Shown here one piece after another: positions 5,936 to 10,693 of a DNA stretch of 10,693 nucleotides. The position numbers were made by a program, and so were the translations under genes. The stretch covers positions 1-10,693 of the forward strand of contig JAZSIT010000052.1 of the NCBI GenBank assembly GCA_045533895.1, written 5' to 3'. Source of the stretch: SFLA01 sp045533895. GTDB lineage: Bacteria > Bacillota > Clostridia > Oscillospirales > CAG-382. Below the pieces are notes generated by a model, which saw nothing but the letters and a program-made list of their open reading frames with translations, was not told where the DNA came from and did no database searches. Each line of letters starts with the position of its first letter. The stretch's first letter is position 1.

Positions 5936-6691
5936 GTGAAAAATATATTCTCTTTTGTTTTGCTTGTCTGTCTTTGCGCATCTCTTTGTGCTTGCATACC
6001 GATGGAAGTATTATCTCCCCAGGAGAGTATACCCGTTCTTCCCGATGACGGCAGAATAGTAGTTGTGCTTGATGCGGGCCACGGCTTCGGCGACCCCGGC
6101 TGTGCAAGTGAATACTTGCAGGGGACCGAAGCGGAGGTTACTCTGGATATGGTAAACCTTTTGGCAAAAGAGCTCACCTCTCTGGGCGCGGAGGTAGTCC
6201 TTACTCACGATGGCGAGAGATTTCCCACAGCAGAGGAGATAATAACCCTTTGTGTTGACAACGGTGTTGATTACCGCGACGACCTTATGGTGGAGGACAC
6301 CGTCTTTTCCGCATACGAGCGGGGCATATACGTGCTGGCGTTAAGCAAGGAATTGCCAATAGATTTCTTTGTTTCTCTCCACGTAAACAATTTCCCTTCC
6401 GACCCTTCCGTAGACAGATACGAGCTGTTTTATTACGAAAACAATCCTTACCACTTACTTATAGATGACTTTTGTTCTTCCCTTGCCGAAAAGCTGGATA
6501 ACACCGCAAAAATAGCGGCGCTTGATAAGGATAACGCATATATCGTCACCAAGTACGGCTCATACCCCTCGGTGCTTATCGAAACCGGATTTGCCTCCAA
6601 CCAATCGGCGGCAGAAAAACTAAATTCAGATACTTGGCGCGCAGAATTTTGCAAAACCTTGGCGCAGGAAATAATAGATATGATACAATAA
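5936..6691 (+). CDS. N-acetylmuramoyl-L-alanine amidase (Amidase_3 type), probable lipoprotein
   Basis: Predicted zinc enzyme that cuts the amide bond between N-acetylmuramic acid and L-alanine in peptidoglycan, acting outside the cytoplasmic membrane. The 251-residue product has a hydrophobic leader ending L-C-A-C (lipobox Cys20, with an unusual Cys at -2), a short linker, and a catalytic domain from about 41 to the end. Family residues are visible: DAGHG (H49) and E65 as zinc ligands, SLHVN (H149) as third ligand, and ETGFASN (E216) as catalytic glutamate. No cell-wall-binding or SH3 domain is present, so membrane anchoring probably supplies localisation. The GTG at 5936 is chosen because AGGGGGGA lies 7 bases upstream; an in-frame TTG at 5915 would fall almost at the predicted transcription start. 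It is a single-gene unit with its own promoter and terminator. Confidence 0.93.
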   Translation: MKNIFSFVLLVCLCASLCACIPMEVLSPQESIPVLPDDGRIVVVLDAGHGFGDPGCASEYLQGTEAEVTLDMVNLLAKELTSLGAEVVLTHDGERFPTAEEIITLCVDNGVDYRDDLMVEDTVFSAYERGIYVLALSKELPIDFFVSLHVNNFPSDPSVDRYELFYYENNPYHLLIDDFCSSLAEKLDNTAKIAALDKDNAYIVTKYGSYPSVLIETGFASNQSAAEKLNSDTWRAEFCKTLAQEIIDMIQ

Positions 6692-6693
6692 AC

Positions 6694-6726
6694 AAACCGC
6701 CCTTTGGCTAAGGGCGGTTTTGTTTT
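6694..6726. terminator. Intrinsic terminator after the amidase gene
   Basis: AAACCGCCCTT (6694-6704) pairs over 11 bp with AAGGGCGGTTT (6710-6720) around a 5-base loop, followed by TGTTTT. The complementary strand has TTTGTTT after the stem, so it could also catch transcripts of the convergent MFS gene. Confidence 0.9.
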
Positions 6727-6752
6727 GTGTGGGGTATTATATTGATTTATAT

Positions 6753-6778
6753 CGGGCGGTCGGGGCGCCCGCCCCTAC
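6753..6778. repeat. GC-rich inverted repeat between convergent genes
   Basis: CGGGCG (6753-6758) pairs with CGCCCG (6766-6771) around a 7-base loop, and the motif continues as CCCCTACA (6772-6779). It is almost pure G and C inside AT-rich intergenic DNA and directly abuts hairpin repeat copy 2. From memory, similar GC-rich palindromic sequences ending in CCCCTACA are scattered between genes in gut Clostridia; this window has only one copy, so the call as a repeat rests partly on that. Confidence 0.5.
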
Positions 6779-6780
6779 AT

Positions 6781-6823
6781 GGGGTCCCCAAAAATCCGCA
6801 GGATTTTAGGGGTGATTTTTTTT
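6781..6823 (+). repeat. Hairpin repeat element, copy 2
   Basis: GGGGTCCCC (6781-6789) opens the element. CCCC (6786-6789) pairs with GGGG (6809-6812) and AAAATCC (6791-6797) with GGATTTT (6801-6807), an 11-bp stem interrupted by one A-A mismatch, with loop GCA. It closes with TGA and eight T. It shares both ends and the CCGCAGG tip with copy 1, but the arm sequence differs. Confidence 0.82.
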
Positions 6824-6824
6824 C

Positions 6825-6867
6825 GGGGTCCCCGCAAATGCCTCTGGCATTTGTGGGGTGATTTTTT
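6825..6867 (+). repeat. Hairpin repeat element, copy 3 (tandem with copy 2)
   Basis: GGGGTCCCC (6825-6833) opens the element. CCCCGCAAATGCC (6830-6842) pairs with GGCATTTGTGGGG (6846-6858) over 13 bp, including one G-U pair, around the loop TCT. It ends in TGA and six T. Only one base separates it from copy 2. Its T run overlaps the stop codon (6866-6868) of the minus-strand MFS gene by two bases. Arms and loop differ completely from copies 1 and 2 while pairing is kept. Confidence 0.82.
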
Positions 6868-8410
6868 AGTCTACATCGGGAATATAGTCTGCGGCAGATT
6901 TTGCTTTCACGGGAATAGCATCGCCGTGGCGGACAAGGAACATTGTTATAAACGCCAGACCCACAAACACCGTTGCATAAGGGAACAGTGTTCTCATGCC
7001 GAAGTTATCCATAAAGAATCCGCTTACAACGGGGGTGAGAGTTTGCGCCGCCATAGACGCGGTGTAATAAAATCCCGTGTATTTACCTACGTTTCCGCCC
7101 TTGGCAAGCTCAACTACCATAGGGAAGGAGTTAACGTTAATGGTTGCCCAGCCGATTCCTGCCAGTGCGAATATCGCCATCATAACGTAAGGCGGTGTAA
7201 TACTGCTCATAAATGCGGCAACAAGGAAAGCTCCGCCAAGCATAACAACGCCTGCGAGCACCATCTTTTTTCTACCCAACTTGGAGGATATAATACCAAC
7301 GGGAATAAATGCGATAAGCGCCGCGATATTTGCAATAAGAAGGGTGGTGTTGTAATCCTGGTCGAGTACGTTGCTTGCATAAACCGAATACTTGCTTATA
7401 ACCGCGTTGTATCCCGCATACCAGAAAATTACCGAAGCGAGGAGCAGCAGGAAGGATTTTTTCTCTCCCTTGGAAAGCTTTTTGTTACCGCTTTGGATTT
7501 CCTCGCCCTCCTCAATACCGAATTTACGGGAGGTTTCTTCCATTTCCTTAACAAACTTGTTTTCGCGCACGGTGGCAAGGAACAAACCAAGACAAACCAC
7601 CATTATCGCCGCAACTGCAAGGAAATAAAGGGTATAGTTCATAAATGCGTTTTCGGTTTTTCCCGTGCCCATCAGAATACCGAGCCCAAGTATAAGTGAG
7701 CCGCCCAGCGTGCCCATAAGGTTTATTACCGCATTACCCTTGGAACGGAGAGGCTTGGGGGTTACGTCCGGCATAAGGGCAACGGCAGGTGTGCGGAATA
7801 CCGCCATAGAAATAAGCACCGCCAGCAGGATACTTATAAACCATATAAGGGCGGAGGGGTCTTTGTCGGTTATTTCGTGCTTTATATACGCCTGCCTTGC
7901 AGGAACCATATAATCGGTGTATCCCTCGGTCGCCGTGTTGTCCTTGTAGGTGGCGGGCATATTAATAAAATCGTCTCTCTCAAACTTTTCTTTTAATACA
8001 AATTCCTCGCCGGAAGGGGAGATAAGCTTTTCGGGGTAATCGTAATCATAAAGTATTTCTCTTACCTGAACGCTGTTTATGTCCGTAACGGCGTTTATCT
8101 TTTTAAGCTGGGAAGCATCAACAAAGGAAAGGGACGCAAAGGTAAGCACCGCCGCCAGCGTGCCTGCAATAATAAAAGGGGTGCGCTTTCCCAAACGGGA
8201 TTTCGTTTTATCGGATATAACGCCGAAAATGGGAAGCAAGAACAGCGCCAGCACGTTATCCAGCGCCATAATTATTCCGGATACTGTTTGTGACATACCG
8301 AAACGGTCTGTCAATATCTTGGGAATAATAGTATCGTACGCCTGCCAGAAGGCAGTGATGAGGAAGAACGCAAAGCCTACGCACAGAGTGCGCTTATAAT
8401 TAAGTTTCAT
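6866..8410 (-). CDS. MFS transporter, sugar-carrier-like (GPH/SLC45-type)
   Basis: Predicted cytoplasmic-membrane carrier of 514 residues with about 12 hydrophobic segments. The MFS motif between segments 2 and 3 is GVISDKTKSRLGKR (63-76), with a second-half counterpart GIISSKLGRKK (372-382). A charged cytoplasmic loop lies around 281-320. The pattern near GWATINVNSFPM (420-431) recalls glycoside/sucrose-type carriers, so a sugar or glycoside substrate is plausible but unproven. An unusual insertion of roughly 90 hydrophilic residues (about 96-186) lies between segments 3 and 4, predicted outside the membrane. The ATG at 8410 (MKLNYKRT) is preferred: an AAAGGA site lies upstream, although about 13 bases away. 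The in-frame ATG at 8437 has no ribosome site and would fall within a few bases of the predicted transcription start. No carbohydrate enzyme or regulator is adjacent. Confidence 0.9.
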   Translation of the reverse strand: MKLNYKRTLCVGFAFFLITAFWQAYDTIIPKILTDRFGMSQTVSGIIMALDNVLALFLLPIFGVISDKTKSRLGKRTPFIIAGTLAAVLTFASLSFVDASQLKKINAVTDINSVQVREILYDYDYPEKLISPSGEEFVLKEKFERDDFINMPATYKDNTATEGYTDYMVPARQAYIKHEITDKDPSALIWFISILLAVLISMAVFRTPAVALMPDVTPKPLRSKGNAVINLMGTLGGSLILGLGILMGTGKTENAFMNYTLYFLAVAAIMVVCLGLFLATVRENKFVKEMEETSRKFGIEEGEEIQSGNKKLSKGEKKSFLLLLASVIFWYAGYNAVISKYSVYASNVLDQDYNTTLLIANIAALIAFIPVGIISSKLGRKKMVLAGVVMLGGAFLVAAFMSSITPPYVMMAIFALAGIGWATINVNSFPMVVELAKGGNVGKYTGFYYTASMAAQTLTPVVSGFFMDNFGMRTLFPYATVFVGLAFITMFLVRHGDAIPVKAKSAADYIPDVD

Positions 8411-8450
8411 TTGGTGCAGTTTTCCTTTCATATACATATTGGTCTTTTAT

Positions 8451-8479
8451 ATTTTAACACATTCCTTTTAATATTGCAA
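8451..8479 (-). promoter_or_regulatory. Promoter for the MFS transporter
   Basis: On the minus strand, -35 TTGCAA (8479-8474), a 17-base spacer and -10 TAAAAT (8456-8451) with an extended -10 TGT directly before it. Transcription would begin near 8444, which favours the ATG at 8410 over that at 8437. Confidence 0.65.
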
Positions 8480-8493
8480 GTAATTGGTATCTC

Positions 8494-8522
8494 TTGATTT
8501 TATTAACGGGATATAGTATAAT
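8494..8522 (+). promoter_or_regulatory. Promoter for the lipoprotein pair
   Basis: -35 TTGATT (8494-8499), a 17-base spacer and a perfect -10 TATAAT (8517-8522). Transcription would start near 8529, just before the AGGAGG ribosome site (8540-8545). It is back to back with the MFS promoter, the -35 boxes being 14 bases apart, so a regulator binding here could affect both. Confidence 0.78.
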
Positions 8523-8554
8523 TAGGTGTAACAAATTTTAGGAGGCTTTTGAAC

Positions 8555-9496
8555 ATGAAAAAGCTTTTATGTGTTTTACTTGTATTTATAATGGCGGCAA
8601 GCGTTGTTGCGTGTGAGCCTGAGGACAGCGACCATTCCGCAGACGTATCAAACGAAATCAACGTTTCCGAGGTTTCGGAGGAGGTTAAAGCCAACCCTAT
8701 GGACAGAGCAGACAAAATTATCTCTTCACTTGATTATACCAATACCGGCAAAATGGGCGATGTAGACGGTCCCGCCTTCGCCGTATATTCCAACAAAGGC
8801 TATTCGGGCGCGTCCGCAGTTCTCGATATAAAGGATATGGAGATAAAAACCCTCATGCCCGATGGAAAATTCCTTAACGGCTATGTTTTTCTGGGCATTG
8901 ACGTATACGAGGATGATTGGTGGCAGAATTGCGTAGACGTAGGTTTGTGCTGGTCGGGCACTTCGGGAGGATGGCATATATTCTATAATATGTACGAGCC
9001 TCTTAACGAAAATACGCCCACTTGGTACGAATCCTCAAAAAAACTGCCTAAAAACGATACTTACGTTATTTCTCTTACCCTTACGGGGGACGACCACGCG
9101 CTTCTCACTGTCGAGGCGGTCAACGGCAAATTCAAGGATTCTGTTGAGGTTGAGGTAAAGGGCGCAAAGGCAGACGGAAGCAACACCGCTTTTCTGTTTA
9201 ACGTAGCGCTTGATTACCCCGGAAACACTAAGGTGGATACCTCCGGCAAGCCTTCCGAGGACTGGAAAGAGATTACTTATGCCAATACCGATAAAGGCGT
9301 GTGCCTCAAATCCTTCCATGCTTATGATCTCACCCTTTACAACGGCGAGACTTCTTCTCCTTGGACCAACGATAAAAACGCCGCAGTAAGCATCTGGCCC
9401 GATAAAGCGGTTGGCTTTGATTACGCTCCCACACAGGTCGGACTCTTTGATGGCACCGAGTATTATATCAATCTTGATATGAACCGCGGCAAATAA
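8555..9496 (+). CDS. Lipoprotein of unknown function
   Basis: I do not recognise a family for this 313-residue protein. It begins with a clear lipoprotein signal: MKK, a hydrophobic core and the lipobox V-V-A-C with Cys20. An acidic, Ser-rich linker follows (21-48). The rest looks like one or two beta-rich extracellular domains rich in aromatic residues, for example DDWWQNC (120-126), LCWSGTSGGWHIFY (131-144), NTPTWYES (153-160) and SSPWTND (267-273). No catalytic motif is evident. The overall feel is of a jelly-roll or carbohydrate-binding fold, but that is only an impression. The ATG at 8555 has a perfect AGGAGG nine bases upstream; an in-frame TTG at 8549 lies too close to that site. A second lipoprotein gene follows after 12 bases, so the two are probably one operon. 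Confidence 0.87.
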   Translation: MKKLLCVLLVFIMAASVVACEPEDSDHSADVSNEINVSEVSEEVKANPMDRADKIISSLDYTNTGKMGDVDGPAFAVYSNKGYSGASAVLDIKDMEIKTLMPDGKFLNGYVFLGIDVYEDDWWQNCVDVGLCWSGTSGGWHIFYNMYEPLNENTPTWYESSKKLPKNDTYVISLTLTGDDHALLTVEAVNGKFKDSVEVEVKGAKADGSNTAFLFNVALDYPGNTKVDTSGKPSEDWKEITYANTDKGVCLKSFHAYDLTLYNGETSSPWTNDKNAAVSIWPDKAVGFDYAPTQVGLFDGTEYYINLDMNRGK

Positions 9497-9508
9497 AAAG
9501 GTGATTTT

Positions 9509-10165
9509 ATGAAGAAAATTTTAATTTGTATTTGTGTTCTCGGCGCACTTCTGCTTGCTTCCTGCGGAGGTAACGATACCGTTTCAAATCCCGAAAAGCA
9601 GGAAAGCAACACCGTTTCCGTGCCGGAAACCTCTGTGCCCGATAACACTTCCGTTTCCGAAGATACCGGTCCTTCTCCCGAAACAAGCACTCCTCCCGAA
9701 GCATCTCTGCCTGAAGACGCGGGCTATGAAGACGCGCTTGTTGATGCAAGCGGTAAATTCCTTTCGGATTACGGCTGCGGCGTGGATATCGAGGTAAGAT
9801 GGACACTTAAATCTGTTTCCGAGGGCAAGGTACTCTACACCGCAGAGGTATATCTGCTTTCTTATTCCATCAGCGTAGGCGCCCGTTACGGCGACTGTAA
9901 GCTGGTCATTAACGATGAAACCTATAATTTCGGTGCAGATGCCGTAAATCTTGAGGATGTCTCCCAGCGCGAGTACACATATCTCGCCACCGTGGAAAAG
10001 GAACTTACCCTTTCGGAGGAAAGCCACGCTTACGATATCACCGTTTCATATCCCTTCAGAGGAACCTATAACGGTGTATCCCTTCCTGCAATTGAAGCGG
10101 CAACATATATCGTCGTAAACACCGACGGCAGTGTGGAAATAATGTCCGCTTTTGCAAACGATTAA
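9509..10165 (+). CDS. Small lipoprotein of unknown function with Ser/Pro/Thr-rich linker
   Basis: An unrecognised 218-residue exported protein. The signal peptide ends in L-A-S-C with lipidation at Cys19. Residues about 23-70 form a low-complexity linker of Ser, Thr, Pro, Val and Glu with repeated VPE/VPD/LPE steps, probably spanning the cell wall. A compact, probably beta-rich domain (about 73-218) follows with alternating hydrophobic residues and cysteines at 90 and 130 that might pair. The start ATG has AAAGGTGA immediately upstream (9497-9504). The gene begins 12 bases after the previous lipoprotein's stop with no promoter or terminator between them, so they are likely co-transcribed and may work together outside the cell. 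No clear terminator is visible after its stop. Confidence 0.85.
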   Translation: MKKILICICVLGALLLASCGGNDTVSNPEKQESNTVSVPETSVPDNTSVSEDTGPSPETSTPPEASLPEDAGYEDALVDASGKFLSDYGCGVDIEVRWTLKSVSEGKVLYTAEVYLLSYSISVGARYGDCKLVINDETYNFGADAVNLEDVSQREYTYLATVEKELTLSEESHAYDITVSYPFRGTYNGVSLPAIEAATYIVVNTDGSVEIMSAFAND

Positions 10166-10183
10166 TTTTTATAGTCAAAATCT

Positions 10184-10193
10184 GATACGTATC
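10184..10193. repeat. Short perfect palindrome before the kinase gene
   Basis: GATACGTATC (10184-10193) is a perfect 10-base palindrome, flanked by T on both sides, in the 69-base gap before the P-loop kinase. It could be a dimeric regulator's half-sites, but it is short and only one copy is present. No convincing -35/-10 pair or terminator is seen in this gap. Confidence 0.25.
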
Positions 10194-10234
10194 TGTCGGG
10201 TTTTGTTGTTAGCCGAAAAAGAGGTGGTAGATAG

Positions 10235-10693
10235 ATGGTTATATTAATTACAGGCGCATCGCATACGGGCAAGACTGCCCTTTCCCAAAAACTGCTTGAA
10301 AAATACAAATATCCATATCTGTCAATAGACCATTTGAAAATGGGCTTAATCCGTAGCGGAAATACAAAACTTACTCCGATGAGCGACGATGCCGAGCTTA
10401 CGGCATATTTATGGCCGATTGTTTGTGAAATAGCTAAAACTGCCATAGAGAATGAGCAAAATCTTATTATCGAGGGGTGCTATGTTCCTTTTGATTGGTC
10501 AAAGGATTTTGAAAAAGAGTATCTCGATAACATCAGATACTGTTGCATTGTTATGAGCGAGGCATATATAAAAAATCACTTTGCTGACATAAAGAGATAT
10601 GCAAGCGTCATTGAAAATCGCGGAAACGATGAGTGGTGTACTTTGGAAAGCGTTTTGGCGGATAATGCACAGGTGTTAAAGCTTGCCAAGGAG
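10235..10693 (+). CDS. P-loop kinase-like ATP-binding protein, 3'-truncated by the window edge
   Basis: The first 153 residues of a small P-loop NTPase, with the frame still open at the last base. The Walker A motif is GASHTGKT (7-14), directly after a hydrophobic first strand (MVILIT), as in nucleotide- or small-molecule kinases of the AAA_33/zeta-like group. A likely Walker B-type strand is NLIIEGCY (75-82). Similar clostridial proteins are, as I recall, labelled 2-phosphoglycerate kinase or ATP-binding protein; the true substrate is uncertain. The ATG has AGGTGG (10222-10227) seven bases upstream. Its codon choice looks more AT-rich and less biased (TTA, ATT, ATA, AAA) than the neighbouring genes, which may point to transfer. 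It follows the lipoprotein pair by 69 bases. Confidence 0.85.
   Translation, partial: MVILITGASHTGKTALSQKLLEKYKYPYLSIDHLKMGLIRSGNTKLTPMSDDAELTAYLWPIVCEIAKTAIENEQNLIIEGCYVPFDWSKDFEKEYLDNIRYCCIVMSEAYIKNHFADIKRYASVIENRGNDEWCTLESVLADNAQVLKLAKE

Noticed and set aside
6781..6867. Tandem repeats as a CRISPR array
   Set aside because: There are only two adjacent units, one base apart, with no spacers of even length and no cas genes. They are self-complementary hairpin elements.
6779..7699. Plus-strand open frame of 306 codons opposite the MFS gene
   Set aside because: It begins inside the hairpin repeats, runs antisense to a clear membrane carrier, and its Cys/His/Asn-rich product resembles nothing functional.
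8411..8437. MFS start at the ATG at 8437
   Set aside because: There is no ribosome site, and it lies about 7 bases from the predicted transcription start. The ATG at 8410 is preferred, though the choice is not certain.
1..10693. Defence system, transposase, integrase, tRNA or rRNA
   Set aside because: I looked through both strands and saw none. The genes present are housekeeping, transport, envelope and unknown lipoproteins.

Overview
The window looks like chromosomal DNA from an anaerobic, gut-type member of the Clostridia (Bacillota). The signs are a clostridial-type EF-Tu gene, an FMN riboswitch in front of an ECF-type riboflavin transporter subunit, a SAM-I (S-box) riboswitch in front of metK, a BspA-like leucine-rich-repeat surface protein, an aldo/keto reductase with two 4Fe-4S motifs, several lipoproteins, and canonical sigma-A promoters and AGGAGG-type ribosome binding sites. 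The exact genus cannot be read from the sequence.

Layout. Bases 1-1157 are the tuf gene, open at its 5' end. Within 25 bases of its stop comes an FMN riboswitch (1181-1289), followed by two terminator-like hairpins and ribU (1405-2010). A strong promoter (2014-2042) drives a SAM-I riboswitch with its terminator, then metK (2240-3415). One base after the metK stop begins a secreted, membrane-anchored LRR protein (3417-4577), which ends in a terminator that works on both strands. From there genes alternate in direction: aldo/keto reductase (minus, 4646-5767), a lipoprotein-like amidase (plus, 5936-6691), an MFS transporter (minus, 6866-8410), then two lipoproteins in tandem (plus, 8555-10165) and a 3'-truncated P-loop kinase (plus, 10235 to the edge). 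Both divergent gaps hold back-to-back promoters, and both convergent gaps hold terminators plus small hairpin repeats. No gene-free stretch exceeds 300 bases; the longest, 1158-1404 and 2011-2239, are filled by the two riboswitch leaders.

How it works together. The left part is translation and cofactor housekeeping: EF-Tu, flavin import gated by FMN, and S-adenosylmethionine synthesis gated by SAM. The LRR surface protein appears to be transcribed with metK and so to share SAM control. The right part is envelope and transport: a cell-wall amidase, a sugar-type MFS carrier and two exported lipoproteins of unknown function.

No defence island, transposase, integrase, CRISPR array, tRNA or rRNA is visible. 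The most unusual feature is a three-copy family of roughly 40-base hairpin elements (4604-4642, 6781-6823, 6825-6867). They keep the same GGGGTCCCC and GGGGTGATTTT ends while their stem arms change in a paired way. They sit directly beside the stop codons of the two minus-strand genes.
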